This document shows, piece after piece, positions 44,726-55,425 of a stretch of DNA of 64,000 bases; position 1 is the stretch's first letter, and each line of letters opens with the position of its first letter. Under the pieces are notes generated by a model. The model worked only from the letters and a program-made list of their open reading frames with translations, was not told the origin of the DNA and searched no databases. Origin of the DNA: Photorhabdus khanii NC19 (GTDB lineage: Bacteria > Pseudomonadota > Gammaproteobacteria > Enterobacterales > Enterobacteriaceae). The stretch spans positions 326,652-390,651 of the forward strand of contig NZ_AYSJ01000017.1 in NCBI RefSeq assembly GCF_000517265.1. Reading direction: 5' to 3'. Made by a program: the position numbers and the translations under genes.

Positions 44726-45392
44726 AATTACGATGCTCAAAAGCCAGCGCGCGGCGTTCAATCATCCGCATCAGCAAAGTCAGGATACCGTTAACACACA
44801 GATAAATCATACCTGCGGCAACAAAAACCATCACATCATAATTACGGCCAAACAGAAGCTGACTGTATCCCATTACCTCCAGCAAAGTTATCGTACTTGC
44901 AAGAGAAGTACTCTTGAAAATCAACACAACTTCGTTGGAATAGGAAGACAACGCCCGTTTGAAGGCATATGGCAGCAGGATCCGCATGGATTGCGCTTTA
45001 GACATTCCCAGCGCCTGACAGGATTGCCACTGACCTACGGGAATGGCTTTTACTGCGCCGTAGAATAGCAGCGTAGAATAGGCTGCACTGTTGAGCGCCA
45101 GTGTTACCATTGCACACAGCCAGGGTTCAGACAGTAAATGCCAAAGCCACGGATATTCTTTTAGGGATGGAAATTGTCCAGGCCCGTAATAAACCAGAAA
45201 GAACTGCACCAGTAAAGGCGTACCAGTAAACAGAGTAATGTAGGTTTTTACCAGCTGTGTCAGTACCGGTAATTTGATGGTCAGAACCATAGTGAACAGC
45301 ACGGACATTATGAAAGCGGTAAAAAGAGCCGCAACGGTCAGGCTCAGACTGGTTTGCAGCCCTGACAGAATTTGTTGAATATACTCAAGCAT
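44724..45392 (-). CDS. artM: Arginine ABC transporter, permease ArtM
   Basis: One of two membrane subunits of the arginine importer. 222 residues with about five helices and the binding-protein-dependent permease signature YSTLLFYGAVKAIPVGQWQSCQALGMSKAQ. The start shares a base with the artQ stop (TGATG-type overlap), so the two are cotranslated. It is the last gene of the artP-artI-artQ-artM operon, the E. coli order. Confidence 0.94.
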   Translation of the reverse strand: MLEYIQQILSGLQTSLSLTVAALFTAFIMSVLFTMVLTIKLPVLTQLVKTYITLFTGTPLLVQFFLVYYGPGQFPSLKEYPWLWHLLSEPWLCAMVTLALNSAAYSTLLFYGAVKAIPVGQWQSCQALGMSKAQSMRILLPYAFKRALSSYSNEVVLIFKSTSLASTITLLEVMGYSQLLFGRNYDVMVFVAAGMIYLCVNGILTLLMRMIERRALAFEHRN

Positions 45393-46108
45393 CAGGAAGC
45401 ACTCCGATCAAAGCGTGTGGTATGCATCTCAATTTTCTTCAGAATAAACTGACTGATCAGGGTGATAATCAGATAGATAAGCGCCACGATCATATACCAG
45501 GTAAAGGGCTCCTGAGTTCGTGTCGCAATACTTTTGGTTTGCAGCATCAGATCATTAACACTGATAAGCGATACCAATGCGGTGTCTTTCAGTAAAACCA
45601 GCCATTGGTTACCGAGCCCTGGCAGAGCATGTCGCCACATCTGAGGCATTATCAGGCGGAAAAATATTTCAGTGCGGCCGAGACCTAATGCCTGACCCGC
45701 TTCCCATTGGCCGGCAGGAATGGCTTTTATCGCGCCCCGAAGTGTCTGGGATGCATAGGCAGAGTAGAGCAGGGAAAGCGCAATGACACCACAAAGGAAT
45801 GGGCTGACATAAAAATCCTGAATATCTATCTGAATTCTGGGATGCCAGAAGATAAGATAAACATCAAAGCCGTCCGCCAGTGTCATCAGAAGTTGTGATG
45901 CGCCGAAGTAGACGAACAGCACTACTAAAATTTCGGGCAATCCCCGGAAAAGGGTGACCCAGCAGGTGCCGAGCATGGCAAAAGGTTTCCATCGCGCGGA
46001 TTCCCAGGCAGCAAATAGCATGGCTAAAATCAGACCTAGAACTAACGCAGAAACGGCAAGGCCGACGGTGATGCCGGCGGCACTTGCTAGAGATTGAAAT
46101 TCATTCAT
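45392..46108 (-). CDS. artQ: Arginine ABC transporter, permease ArtQ
   Basis: Second membrane subunit of the arginine importer, 238 residues, about five helices. The permease motif is [30 protein letters not shown], which contacts the ATPase ArtP. It lies 13 bases after artI and overlaps artM. Confidence 0.95.
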   Translation of the reverse strand: MNEFQSLASAAGITVGLAVSALVLGLILAMLFAAWESARWKPFAMLGTCWVTLFRGLPEILVVLFVYFGASQLLMTLADGFDVYLIFWHPRIQIDIQDFYVSPFLCGVIALSLLYSAYASQTLRGAIKAIPAGQWEAGQALGLGRTEIFFRLIMPQMWRHALPGLGNQWLVLLKDTALVSLISVNDLMLQTKSIATRTQEPFTWYMIVALIYLIITLISQFILKKIEMHTTRFDRSAS

Positions 46109-46121
46109 TGAGATTCAGTTA

Positions 46122-46856
46122 TTATTCAAACCATTTTTTATAGATGATGTCATAAGTGCCATCTCGTTTGATTTCAGCCAGTGCTTTGTTCAGTTTATCC
46201 TGTAGCTCTTTGTTGCCTTTACGCACTGCAATCCCTAAACCGATACCAAAGTAATTTTTGTCAGTGACTTTATTACCCACAGTACTTAGGTTTTCATTTT
46301 TTTTCAGCCACTCGTTGACAACGGCGGTGTCACCGAAGACAGCTTCCAGACGGCCATTTTTCAGATCCAGAATGGCATTCTGATAGCTGTCATAGGGAAC
46401 GGTTTTAATCTCTTTTCGTTGTTCCATCAGGTACTTTTGGTGAGTTGTACCATTCTGGATACCCACTTGTTTGCCTTTCAGTTCAGCGATGCTGGAAACC
46501 TTGTCTTTAACTGTGATAAATATCGCTGAGTTATCGTAATAAGTGTCAGTAAAATCAACCTGTTTCTGGCGTTCAGGGGTGATATCCATACCTGCCACTA
46601 AAGCGTCGAAGCGACGGAATTTCAGGCTTGGGATCAGGCTGTCAAATGATTGGTTAGTGAAAGTACATGTCGCATTAATTTGCTCACAGATAGCATTGGC
46701 CAGATCGATATCAAAACCCTGAATTTTATTATTTGCATCAATGAATTCAAAAGGAGGATAAGTGGCTTCCGTGGCAAAACGAAGGGTTTCTTTTCCCGTG
46801 GCGGTTGCAGATAAAGTAACGGTCCCCAGGAGGGCGGCAAGGAGTAATTTTTTCAT
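46122..46856 (-). CDS. artI: Arginine-binding periplasmic protein
   Basis: Substrate-binding protein of the arginine transporter. 244 residues. The signal peptide MKKLLLAALLGTVTLSATATG is cleaved near residue 20. Typical SBP family 3 stretches are ATYPPFEFID, GFDIDLANAICEQI, FDSLIPSLKFRRFDALVAGMDITPERQKQV and NGTTHQKY. It resembles both ArtI and ArtJ of E. coli; position 18 bases after artP and the RFATEATYPPFE start favour ArtI. No second artJ copy is present in this window. Confidence 0.94.
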   Translation of the reverse strand: MKKLLLAALLGTVTLSATATGKETLRFATEATYPPFEFIDANNKIQGFDIDLANAICEQINATCTFTNQSFDSLIPSLKFRRFDALVAGMDITPERQKQVDFTDTYYDNSAIFITVKDKVSSIAELKGKQVGIQNGTTHQKYLMEQRKEIKTVPYDSYQNAILDLKNGRLEAVFGDTAVVNEWLKKNENLSTVGNKVTDKNYFGIGLGIAVRKGNKELQDKLNKALAEIKRDGTYDIIYKKWFE

Positions 46857-46874
46857 CGCTATATCCTATAATAG

Positions 46875-47603
46875 TTAGTGTGACAGATAATTAGCAAAGG
46901 CTTTGGTTTGTGGTTGGGTAAAATGGCTGATATCACCTTGTTCTATAATGCGGCCGTTTTCCATATAGACGACATGGCTAGCGGCCTTACGGGCGATTTC
47001 CACTTCATGGGTAACGATAATCTGTGTAATACCTGTTGCGGATAATTCATGGATAATATTCACCACTTGGGCGGTGATTTCCGGGTCCAGTGCTGCCGTT
47101 GGTTCATCAAATAATAAAACCTGTGGTTCCATCATCAATGCCCGTGCAATAGCGACCCGCTGCTGTTGCCCACCGGATAAATGTTGTGGAAAGCGACCAG
47201 CAAAATCTTCCAGGCGCAAACGGGAAAGTAGCTTATCCGCCTTTTCCTGAGCCTGTTGTTTGGATAAACCGAGCACACGACAAGGTGCCTCGATCAGGTT
47301 ATCCATAACAGTGAGGTGAGGCCACAAATTATATTGCTGAAAAACCATACCGACATTCTGGCGTAGAGAACGAATCTCCTTTATTCCTGGTGTTTGTGAA
47401 AAATCGAATTGATGATTAGCAACAGTCAATTGGCCGGATCGCGGTATTTCCAGTAGGTTTAATACCCGCAACAACGTGCTTTTACCTGCGCCACTTGGCC
47501 CTAGCAAAACCATCGTTTCCCCTGAAGAACACTTAAGATTAATATCAAACAGTGCCTGATGTGCGCTGTAATAGCAATCAATGCTTTTTAATTGAATACT
47601 CAT
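46875..47603 (-). CDS. artP: Arginine ABC transporter, ATPase ArtP
   Basis: ATP-binding subunit powering arginine uptake, 242 residues. Walker A is [12 protein letters not shown], the signature is [15 protein letters not shown], Walker B is [14 protein letters not shown] and the switch histidine is in [10 protein letters not shown]. First gene of artPIQM; ArgR controls the operon in E. coli, but I could not identify clear ARG boxes in the AT-rich upstream region. Confidence 0.96.
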   Translation of the reverse strand: MSIQLKSIDCYYSAHQALFDINLKCSSGETMVLLGPSGAGKSTLLRVLNLLEIPRSGQLTVANHQFDFSQTPGIKEIRSLRQNVGMVFQQYNLWPHLTVMDNLIEAPCRVLGLSKQQAQEKADKLLSRLRLEDFAGRFPQHLSGGQQQRVAIARALMMEPQVLLFDEPTAALDPEITAQVVNIIHELSATGITQIIVTHEVEIARKAASHVVYMENGRIIEQGDISHFTQPQTKAFANYLSH

Positions 47604-47872
47604 GCTTTAATTCTGAATAGTCAGTGGTTTATCCCGATGCTAAACCCGTTGGCATAATTATGCAATATCTTACGCATAGAATATTATTAATTGATATTTC
47701 AATTACATGTCTGATTAATCTGTTCTACCCGCGCTTTGTACAATTCGTTAACAAAAGCTTACTTATTCTGTTTCCATACAGCGGGAGATGAATAGTTATT
47801 GCTTACTTATTAGCAATTAAGCGTTCAGATTATCATCGATAATATCAAGTATCATTGTGGCTGAAATTCTGA

Positions 47873-48772
47873 TTAAGTAAAGAATGCGATCAGTAAAGGG
47901 GCCAGTAAGCTCAACAAAAAACCGTGAACAATAGCTGCCGGAACAATACTGACTCCACCACATCGTTGTAATATCGGCAGAGTGAAATCCATAGAAGTCG
48001 CACCGCTTAACCCTATTGCGCTTGAACGATACCGATTGACCAGAACCGGAATAAGCATAATTGCTGCAAGTTCACGCGCCAGATCATTAAAGAACGCGGC
48101 ACTGCCGATGACGGGGCCGTAAGCATCGGAAAGTAAGATACCAGAGAGAGAATACCAGCCGTAGCCGGAAGCCAACGCTAAACCAGTTTTCACTGGCAGC
48201 CCAAGAATAAGCGCTGCAACCACACCGCCGGCGAGCGCACTGACCGCAACAACAAGCGCAATAGTTGTACCCCGGCGGTTTAGTAATATCTGTTTCAGGT
48301 TCATACCGCCGTTACGTAATTGAATGCCTACCAATAACAGCAAAACAACCAGAGCAATTTCACTGGCAAGACTGGCGAAATGTAACCATGACCAGCCAGT
48401 AAGCCCAAGTAGGAAACCTAAAATCAGGACACCACATAATTTCAGTGATTCAAAAATCATATGTAAACGGGAAGGGGGTTTTTCCTGTTTATGCGAGTTA
48501 GTAATCCAAGGATCGCGTTTTTCCAGCAGGAATAATGCCAGCATATTGGCTGCGAAAATACATAAGAAAAATACAGTGGCATATTGAAAAATAGAGAAGA
48601 GGTTACGGCTTAAATCTTCCAGTAAAGCTAAACTTATTCCCATTAAAAACAGAATGACATAGACCATCGCATTAAGGAGACGATGAACAGCATTTAACCC
48701 TGTTTGATTATTCAAACGGATAAGATAACCCAGAGTTAACGGCAAAAGAATGATCAGCAGCCCAGAATACAT
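47873..48772 (-). CDS. lysO: Lysine exporter LysO
   Basis: Inner-membrane exporter of L-lysine and thialysine (formerly YbjE). 299 residues, eight or more helices, matching E. coli in length and in GYLIRLNNQ, VLLLLVGIQLRNGGM, GYGWYSLSGILL, GSAAFFNDLARELAAIMLIP and GATSMDFTLPILQRCGG. The ATG at 48772 is chosen because AAAGGA is 8 bases upstream and the protein then starts MYSGLLIILLPL; the ATG at 48781 is too close to that site. Confidence 0.94.
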   Translation of the reverse strand: MYSGLLIILLPLTLGYLIRLNNQTGLNAVHRLLNAMVYVILFLMGISLALLEDLSRNLFSIFQYATVFFLCIFAANMLALFLLEKRDPWITNSHKQEKPPSRLHMIFESLKLCGVLILGFLLGLTGWSWLHFASLASEIALVVLLLLVGIQLRNGGMNLKQILLNRRGTTIALVVAVSALAGGVVAALILGLPVKTGLALASGYGWYSLSGILLSDAYGPVIGSAAFFNDLARELAAIMLIPVLVNRYRSSAIGLSGATSMDFTLPILQRCGGVSIVPAAIVHGFLLSLLAPLLIAFFT

Positions 48773-48901
48773 AATTAACATCCTTTAAAACGGTTAACGT
48801 CTTTATTTATCCAAATTTCGTATAAAAATTAGCCTTAAAGGCCACGAAAATAAAGATAACAATTTTTTTACATTAAGAGAATAGCCAGGATAGGGTGAGG
48901 T

Positions 48902-49084
48902 ATGTTGTTGCTCAAAGAATTTTTTATTCTTAAGGTGGGTGAACTTTCAGTGGGTATAAAAATCGAATGGGGACTACATCTTTCTGGGATTGAGTGGAAA
49001 TTTCTGGTTATTCGTGGCATTACAGGAAACATTGTTTTTTATCATTCCTTTTATCCAATGTTTAAGATGGTGATATTTAAATGA
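48902..49084 (+). CDS. Candidate 60-residue upstream ORF coupled to macA
   Basis: An ATG at 48902 with AGGGTGAGG just upstream opens a 60-codon frame whose stop overlaps the macA start as ATGA. The product mixes hydrophobic and basic residues (KVGELSVGIKIEWGLHL; GNIVFYHSFYPMFKMVIF) without a clear family. The overlap could couple translation of macA to this ORF. No homologue is known to me and the frame may be open by chance in this 308-base gap, which otherwise shows nothing but the macA and lysO promoter regions. Confidence 0.35.
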   Translation: MLLLKEFFILKVGELSVGIKIEWGLHLSGIEWKFLVIRGITGNIVFYHSFYPMFKMVIFK

Positions 49085-50193
49085 ATTTTATTCGTTCGAA
49101 ACGTCGATGGGTGGGGTTGTTAGCTATTGTGGCAGTTATCGTATTGCTTCTGGGGTATTTTCTGCATGGGCCAGAAACGGTTAAATATCAGACTGTATCT
49201 GTTATTAAAGGCGATTTGGAGAAAAATGTCCTGGCCACAGGGAAGCTGGATGCTGTCAGAAAAGTAGATGTAGGGGCGCAGGTTAGTGGTCAATTGCAAA
49301 ACTTGTATGTTGAAGTGGGTGATAAGGTGACAAAAGGCCAATTATTGGCATTAATCGATCCTAAGCCTGCTCAAAACCAAGTAAAAGAAGTTGAAGCGAC
49401 AATTAAAGAATTAAGCGCTAATCTGATGGAGGCCAGAGCACAATTGAAACTGGCGCAGCTTACATTACAACGTCAGAATAATCTGGCAAAAGTGCAGGCA
49501 GTTTCTCACCAGGAATTGGATCAGGTTAAAACGGATGTTGAAGTGAAAAGAGCGAGGGTAGAAACTTTGTTGGCGCAAATCAGTAAAAATCAGGCCAGCC
49601 TTGATACTGCCCGGGCTAATTTACAATATACCCGTATTACCGCACCGATGGATGGCATTGTTGTCAATATTAAAACACTTCAGGGGCAAACGGTCATTGC
49701 GGCACAGGAAGCCCCGACTATTCTGACATTGGCTGATCTTGGCACGATGCTGGTAAAAGCAGAAGTTTCAGAGGCGGATGTGATTGACCTGAAACCCGGT
49801 CAGAAAGCTTCTTTTACCGTATTAGGCGCACCTGATAAAAATTTCACTGGTGTGTTGAAAGATATCTTGCCGACGCCAGAAAAGATTAATGATGCAATTT
49901 TCTTTTATGCCCGTTTTGAGGTGCCTAACCCTAAGCAACTTTTGCGTTTACAAATGACGGCTCAAGTAAAAGTCCAGCTCGATTCCCATCGTGGCGTGTT
50001 AATGCTCCCGCTTTCTGCTCTGGGTAAACAGATTACCCCAACCCGCTATGAGGTGGATATCCTGAAGGGGGGGAAAGAAGAGAAACAGGAAGTGGTTATT
50101 GGTGTGCGTAATGATGTGAATGTACAGATTTTGTCCGGTTTGAAAGAACATGAGCAGGTGATTACCGGTCGTGGTGAAACAGGGGATGAGTAA
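49081..50193 (+). CDS. macA: MacA, periplasmic adaptor of the MacAB-TolC efflux pump
   Basis: Membrane fusion protein joining MacB to TolC for export of macrolides, enterotoxin and other molecules. 370 residues. One N-terminal transmembrane helix (about 11-29), lipoyl-like halves (VGAQVSGQLQNLYVEVGDKVTKGQLLALID and ITAPMDGIVVNIKTLQGQTV), a long coiled-coil hairpin between them (about 95-180) and a C-terminal beta barrel. The stop overlaps macB by one base. Confidence 0.95.
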   Translation: MNFIRSKRRWVGLLAIVAVIVLLLGYFLHGPETVKYQTVSVIKGDLEKNVLATGKLDAVRKVDVGAQVSGQLQNLYVEVGDKVTKGQLLALIDPKPAQNQVKEVEATIKELSANLMEARAQLKLAQLTLQRQNNLAKVQAVSHQELDQVKTDVEVKRARVETLLAQISKNQASLDTARANLQYTRITAPMDGIVVNIKTLQGQTVIAAQEAPTILTLADLGTMLVKAEVSEADVIDLKPGQKASFTVLGAPDKNFTGVLKDILPTPEKINDAIFFYARFEVPNPKQLLRLQMTAQVKVQLDSHRGVLMLPLSALGKQITPTRYEVDILKGGKEEKQEVVIGVRNDVNVQILSGLKEHEQVITGRGETGDE

Positions 50194-52136
50194 TGAATGC
50201 GTTACTTGAGCTGAGAGGCATAGAACGCAGCTATTCCGCTGGCGAGCAACAGATAAAAGTACTTGATGATGTCACCTTGTCTATTCACTCCGGTGAGATG
50301 GTTGCGATTATCGGTGCTTCCGGGTCTGGTAAATCGACACTGATGAATATCCTTGGCTGTCTTGATAAACCCAGTCGTGGTGAATACCGGGTCGCGGGGC
50401 AGAATGTTGCTGAACTGAATAATGATGAACTGGCGGCACTGAGACGGGAGCATTTTGGGTTTATTTTTCAGCGTTATCATTTGCTGACCCATTTGACTGC
50501 TGAACAGAATGTAGAAATTCCTGCGATTTACGCTGGGGCGGCTAAAACTGTACGCAGACAGAGAGCAATAGCGTTGCTTGGTCGTCTGGGGCTTGACGAG
50601 AGAGTCAACTATCGGCCAGGGCAGCTCTCTGGTGGACAGCAGCAGAGGGTCAGTATCGCCAGGGCGTTGATGAATGGTGGACAGGTTATTTTGGCTGATG
50701 AGCCAACAGGGGCGCTGGATAGCCATTCTGGTGAAGAGGTGATGGCTATCCTCAAACAACTGTGTGAACAGGGGCATACCGTTATTATTGTCACGCATGA
50801 TCCAAAAATCGCGGCGCAGGCACAGCGGATTATTGAGATCAAAGACGGTCACATTATGAATGACTCTGGCTCGCAACTGAGTAAAACCGTGACGGAAGCC
50901 CCACTGATAACATCAAAAATATCATCAATACGTCAGATTTTTGGCCGATTTAATGAAGCTTTATTGATGGCATGGCGGGCGATGGTCGTCAACAAGATGC
51001 GGACTTTGTTGACGATGTTAGGGATTATTATTGGTATCGCGTCTGTAGTGACTATTTTGGTTATTGGCGATGCCGCCAAGGCATTGGTGTTATCCGATAT
51101 TAAAGAGATTGCAACAAATACCATTAGTATTTATCCGGGAGCAGATTTTGGCAGCGACGATCCGGTCAGTAAGCAAGCGCTGAAAATCGCGGATGTAGAC
51201 GCTATTAGAGCACAACCCTATATTCTGGCGGTTTCACCGGATATTGAGGGAGGGACGCGCCTTCGTAAAGGAAACATTGATGTTGCTGCGAGAGTCTCCG
51301 GCATTGGTGATGAATATTTTCAGGTTTATGCTTTGTACTTTGCTCAGGGAATGAGTTTTACATCGGATATGGTACGCCGTCAGGGGCAAGTTGTGGTTAT
51401 TGATAAAAATACCCAGCGTAAATTATTTCCTCATCAAAAAAATGTGATTGGTGAAGTCATTCTAATGGGTAATATGCCTGCCACTATTGTCGGGGTGATA
51501 GCTGAAAGAAAATCGGCATTAGGCAGTGATAGTTCATTACATGTCTGGTTACCTTATAGCACGATGACCAGTCGCCTGCTCAACCGGAATTATCTGGATT
51601 CAATTGTTGTCAGAATCAAGGATGGTCACAGCTCTAAGGAAGTAGAACAGAAGATTGTTCGATTGCTGACTTTACGCCACGGGAAAAAGGATATTTTCAC
51701 CTATAACACGGATATGCTGATAAAAACGGTGGAAAAAACGACCCGTACTTTACAGCTGTTTTTGACAATGGTGGCGGTAATCTCACTGATCGTTGGTGGT
51801 ATCGGGGTCATGAATATTATGTTGGTTTCGGTGACTGAACGCACGAGAGAGATTGGCATCCGTATGGCCGTAGGGGCCAGAACCAGCGATGTTATGCAGC
51901 AGTTTCTGATAGAAGCTATTTTGGTTTGTCTGGTAGGCGGTGTTTTGGGAATAGCACTGTCTTATACGATTGCATTTATTGCTCAACTGGCACTGCCTGG
52001 CTGGAGTTTTGTTTTCCAGCCAGTGGCTTTACTTAGTGCTTTCGCCTGTTCTACCGCAATTGGTGTGATATTTGGATTTTTACCGGCCCGTAATGCTGCC
52101 CGTCTTGATCCGATAGACGCTTTGGCGAGAGAATAG
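50193..52136 (+). CDS. macB: MacB, ATPase/permease of the MacAB-TolC efflux pump
   Basis: 647 residues with an N-terminal ABC domain (Walker A GASGSGKST, signature [15 protein letters not shown], Walker B VILADEPTGALDS) fused to a MacB-type membrane domain. The latter has four helices (near residues 270, 525, 575 and 610) and a large periplasmic domain between the first two. GGIGVMNIMLVSVTERTREIGIRMAVGAR is the FtsX-like motif. It works as a dimer with hexameric MacA and trimeric TolC. Confidence 0.96.
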   Translation: MNALLELRGIERSYSAGEQQIKVLDDVTLSIHSGEMVAIIGASGSGKSTLMNILGCLDKPSRGEYRVAGQNVAELNNDELAALRREHFGFIFQRYHLLTHLTAEQNVEIPAIYAGAAKTVRRQRAIALLGRLGLDERVNYRPGQLSGGQQQRVSIARALMNGGQVILADEPTGALDSHSGEEVMAILKQLCEQGHTVIIVTHDPKIAAQAQRIIEIKDGHIMNDSGSQLSKTVTEAPLITSKISSIRQIFGRFNEALLMAWRAMVVNKMRTLLTMLGIIIGIASVVTILVIGDAAKALVLSDIKEIATNTISIYPGADFGSDDPVSKQALKIADVDAIRAQPYILAVSPDIEGGTRLRKGNIDVAARVSGIGDEYFQVYALYFAQGMSFTSDMVRRQGQVVVIDKNTQRKLFPHQKNVIGEVILMGNMPATIVGVIAERKSALGSDSSLHVWLPYSTMTSRLLNRNYLDSIVVRIKDGHSSKEVEQKIVRLLTLRHGKKDIFTYNTDMLIKTVEKTTRTLQLFLTMVAVISLIVGGIGVMNIMLVSVTERTREIGIRMAVGARTSDVMQQFLIEAILVCLVGGVLGIALSYTIAFIAQLALPGWSFVFQPVALLSAFACSTAIGVIFGFLPARNAARLDPIDALARE

Positions 52137-52152
52137 AAAGTGGAAGTCATGT

Positions 52153-52182
52153 CACACCGCAGGCAAAATTGCCTGCGGTGTG
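52153..52182. terminator. Hairpin between macB and cspD
   Basis: CACACCGCAGGC (52153-52164) and GCCTGCGGTGTG (52171-52182) form a perfect 12-base-pair stem with a 6-base loop between convergent stops. No U-run follows on either strand. Its arms resemble those of the hairpin at 55426-55465. Confidence 0.6.
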
Positions 52183-52212
52183 TAAAGGTAACACCTGGTT
52201 ATTACCCATAGG

Positions 52213-52443
52213 TCAGGTTATCTGGCCTTTGGGATTGTTTTCAAGAGGAACAATAATGCTGGCATGATTTCCCTTTGGGCCTTGATGAACGCTGAAATGC
52301 ACCTTCTGGCCTGCTTTCAGCGTCCGGTAACCATCCATCTGAATGGTTGAGTAATGAACAAATATATCTTCTCCGCCGCTTGCCGGACAAATAAACCCAA
52401 AGCCCTTAGTATTATTGAACCACTTAACAGTACCTGTCTCCAT
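52213..52443 (-). CDS. cspD: CspD, cold-shock-like replication inhibitor
   Basis: A 76-residue single-stranded nucleic acid binding protein of the cold-shock fold. RNA-binding motifs KGFGFI and EDIFVHY are present. In E. coli CspD is made in stationary phase and starvation and inhibits replication; it is not cold-induced. MDGYRTLKAGQKVHFSVHQGPKGNHASIIVP places it with CspD rather than CspA. It is divergent from clpS as in E. coli. Confidence 0.96.
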   Translation of the reverse strand: METGTVKWFNNTKGFGFICPASGGEDIFVHYSTIQMDGYRTLKAGQKVHFSVHQGPKGNHASIIVPLENNPKGQIT

Positions 52444-52786
52444 ACTTTTACATCCCTCGTTTAATCATGTCGGTTGAGATGAGTCGTTAATATAACATTC
52501 GTAAACAATTACATGTAACCAGTTACATTATCTATGTTTGTTCACAAAACATACTGTAGTGAAAATCAAATTCTCGTCAAGCACAGAACAAATGTCTGGT
52601 TGTTTTGAATGACTAAAGTTTGATATAGATAACGATATGAGTTTCGTTCATTCACTTTTATACCGGGGTTTTATAGGGGAATAACCTGTGGTAAACGGAG
52701 TTGCCCAGATAATGATAAGATAAATGGGAACGTAATTTATTTGCTGGCAGTGGCTGGTATTAGCGATTAATCCTGTTGGAAAAACA
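52444..52786. other. cspD-clpS divergent promoter region
   Basis: About 340 bases. It contains an imperfect repeat TTACATGTAACCAGTTACAT near 52509-52528. Promoters for both genes must lie here, but I could not assign them. Confidence 0.45.
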
Positions 52787-53107
52787 ATGAGCGAGTATCA
52801 TAATAGTTTGAAAAGTAAAGAATTGGTTAAGGATGAGCAACAGCAAAAATTGCAACCGCCATCAATGTATCAGGTCATTCTTAACAATGATGATTACACT
52901 CCGATGGAGTTTGTAGTTGACGTATTACGAAAGTTCTTTTCTTATGATGTTGAACGGGCAACGCAATTAATGTTGGATGTCCATTATCAGGGTAAAGCTA
53001 TTTGTGGGGTTTATACCGCAGAGGTGGCAGAAACTAAAGCGGCTCAGGTAAACATGTATGCCAGGGAGCACGGGCATCCATTACTTTGTACGCTGGAAAA
53101 AATCTGA
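52787..53107 (+). CDS. clpS: ClpS, adaptor of ClpAP for N-end rule substrates
   Basis: Delivers proteins with N-terminal Leu, Phe, Tyr or Trp to ClpAP. 106 residues, as in E. coli. The flexible N-terminus is followed by [24 protein letters not shown], where the D-D-Y-T-P-M-E-F segment shapes the N-degron pocket, then [20 protein letters not shown]. clpA follows after about 30 bases, and aat, which makes such degrons, lies nearby. Confidence 0.97.
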   Translation: MSEYHNSLKSKELVKDEQQQKLQPPSMYQVILNNDDYTPMEFVVDVLRKFFSYDVERATQLMLDVHYQGKAICGVYTAEVAETKAAQVNMYAREHGHPLLCTLEKI

Positions 53108-53138
53108 CCAAGTATACTGATTTTAGGGGGAGGTGCCT

Positions 53139-55415
53139 ATGCTCAATCAAGAGCTTGAACTTAGTCTTAATATTGCCTTTGCTAAAGCGCGGGATAACAG
53201 ACACGAGTTTATGACCGTGGAGCACCTATTGCTGGCATTGTTAAGCAATTCATCAGCGCGTGAAGCATTGGAAGCGTGCAAGGTCGATCTGGCTCAATTG
53301 CGTAAGGAGCTAGAGAATTTTATTTTACAAACAACACCGTTGCTGCCTGAGAATGATGAACGGGAGACTCAGCCAACTTTGAGCTTCCAACGAGTTCTTC
53401 AGCGCGCGGTATTTCATGTTCAGTCCTCTGGGCGTTCAGAAGTTTCCGGTGCTAATGTGTTGGTGGCTATCTTCAGCGAACAGGAGTCTCAGGCTGCTTA
53501 TTTGCTGCGTAAACATGATGTTAGTCGTTTGGATGTGGTTAATTTTATTTCTCATGGAACGCAGAAAGAAGACAGTGAATCGGATCATCAGGGGATAGGT
53601 GCTCAATCTGCGGAAGAACAGCCTGTTGGTGAAGATCGGTTGGAGAATTTTACAACTAATCTTAATCAACTTGCTCAAAGAGGGCAGATTGATCCATTGA
53701 TTGGCCGCCAGGATGAGCTGGAAAGAACGATTCAGGTACTGTGCCGTCGCCGGAAAAATAACCCACTATTGGTAGGGGAATCGGGGGTAGGTAAAACAGC
53801 TATTGCAGAAGGGTTGGCATGGCGGATTGTACAAAAAGACGTACCGGAAGTGATGGCTAACTGTACGATTTATTCACTGGATATTGGTTCATTGCTGGCA
53901 GGAACTAAATATCGCGGTGATTTTGAGAAACGCTTCAAAGCCTTGTTAAAAAACCTTGAGCAGGATAGAAAAAGTATTCTATTCATCGATGAGATCCATA
54001 CCATTATCGGTGCTGGTGCGGCGTCAGGGGGGCAGGTCGATGCGGCTAATCTGATCAAACCTCTGTTATCCAGTGGGCGTATCAGGGTGATTGGTTCTAC
54101 GACATATCATGAGTTCAGTAATATTTTTGAAAAAGACCGGGCGCTGGCTCGTCGTTTTCAGAAGATTGATATTGTTGAGCCTTCACCAGAAGAGACGGTA
54201 CAGATTATTAAAGGGTTGCGGCCAAAATATGAGGCACACCATGATGTACGCTATACCACGAAAGCTATCCGCGCTGCGGTTGATTTATCAGTGAAATATA
54301 TTACCGATCGTCACTTACCAGACAAGGCCATTGATGTTATTGATGAAGCGGGGGCGCGCACTCGTTTGGTGCCGATCAGCCGGCGTAAGAAAACGATCAA
54401 TGTGTCGGATATTGAATTTATTGTTGCGCGTATTGCACGTATTCCTGAAAAAACAGTTTCGGCCAGTGATAAGGATGTATTGAAGACGTTGGATGATCGG
54501 CTGAAGATGTTGGTATTTGGTCAGGATACAGCGATTGCAGCATTAACCGAAGCAATCAAGATGAGTCGTGCGGGATTAGGGCAGGATAATAAACCAGTGG
54601 GTTCTTTCCTGCTTGCCGGCCCGACAGGGGTGGGTAAAACAGAAGTCACTATACAGCTTGCCAGGGCACTGAATATCAAGTTATTGCGCTTTGATATGTC
54701 GGAATATATGGAGCGCCACACCGTTAGTCGCTTGATTGGTGCGCCACCGGGATATGTTGGTTTTGATCAGGGGGGATTGCTCACGGATGCGGTGATTAAA
54801 CATCCTCATTCAGTGTTGCTGCTTGATGAGATTGAAAAAGCACATCCAGATGTCTTTAACCTGTTATTGCAAGTCATGGATAACGGTACTCTGACCGATA
54901 ACAACGGCCGTAAAGCGGATTTCCGTAACGTTATTGTCGTTATGACAACGAATGCTGGCGTACGTGAAACTCAGCGCACATCCATTGGATTTAAGCAGCA
55001 GGATAACAGCTCTGATGCGATGGAAGAGATTAAGAAGGTGTTTACACCGGAATTCCGTAACCGCCTTGATGGTATCATCTGGTTTAATGCGCTTTCTATT
55101 GAAGTTATTCAACAGGTAGTCGATAAGTTCATTGTCGCACTGCAAGCACAATTGGATGAAAAAGGCGTTTCACTGGAGGTCAGTGCGGATGCCCGTCAAT
55201 GGTTATGTGATAAAGGCTATGACAAAGCGATGGGTGCCCGCCCAATGGCGCGGGTTATTCAGGATAGCCTGAAAAAACCGCTGGCCAATGAACTGTTGTT
55301 TGGCTCATTAGTTCACGGTGGCTCGGTTAGCATTGATTTGGATAAGATAAAACGGGTACTGACTTACGATTTCAGCAATGCTTATAAGCAGAAACCGGAA
55401 GGTGTAGTACACTGA
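53139..55415 (+). CDS. clpA: ClpA, ATPase subunit of the ClpAP protease
   Basis: AAA+ unfoldase feeding proteins to ClpP. 758 residues, as in E. coli. An N-domain (1-140) binds ClpS. AAA module 1 has [13 protein letters not shown] and [13 protein letters not shown]; module 2 has [10 protein letters not shown] and [13 protein letters not shown]. The ATG at 53139 gives [11 protein letters not shown] and follows GGGGGAGG; a GTG at 53133 would add two residues. It forms an operon with clpS. Confidence 0.97.
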   Translation: MLNQELELSLNIAFAKARDNRHEFMTVEHLLLALLSNSSAREALEACKVDLAQLRKELENFILQTTPLLPENDERETQPTLSFQRVLQRAVFHVQSSGRSEVSGANVLVAIFSEQESQAAYLLRKHDVSRLDVVNFISHGTQKEDSESDHQGIGAQSAEEQPVGEDRLENFTTNLNQLAQRGQIDPLIGRQDELERTIQVLCRRRKNNPLLVGESGVGKTAIAEGLAWRIVQKDVPEVMANCTIYSLDIGSLLAGTKYRGDFEKRFKALLKNLEQDRKSILFIDEIHTIIGAGAASGGQVDAANLIKPLLSSGRIRVIGSTTYHEFSNIFEKDRALARRFQKIDIVEPSPEETVQIIKGLRPKYEAHHDVRYTTKAIRAAVDLSVKYITDRHLPDKAIDVIDEAGARTRLVPISRRKKTINVSDIEFIVARIARIPEKTVSASDKDVLKTLDDRLKMLVFGQDTAIAALTEAIKMSRAGLGQDNKPVGSFLLAGPTGVGKTEVTIQLARALNIKLLRFDMSEYMERHTVSRLIGAPPGYVGFDQGGLLTDAVIKHPHSVLLLDEIEKAHPDVFNLLLQVMDNGTLTDNNGRKADFRNVIVVMTTNAGVRETQRTSIGFKQQDNSSDAMEEIKKVFTPEFRNRLDGIIWFNALSIEVIQQVVDKFIVALQAQLDEKGVSLEVSADARQWLCDKGYDKAMGARPMARVIQDSLKKPLANELLFGSLVHGGSVSIDLDKIKRVLTYDFSNAYKQKPEGVVH

Positions 55416-55425
55416 CTATAGGGTC

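Noticed and set aside
47604..47872. ArgR boxes upstream of artP
   Set aside because: Several AATT-rich half-sites exist, but none fits the consensus better than the AT-rich background.
50202..50876. 224-codon ORF antisense to macB
   Set aside because: Shadow of the ABC domain of macB.
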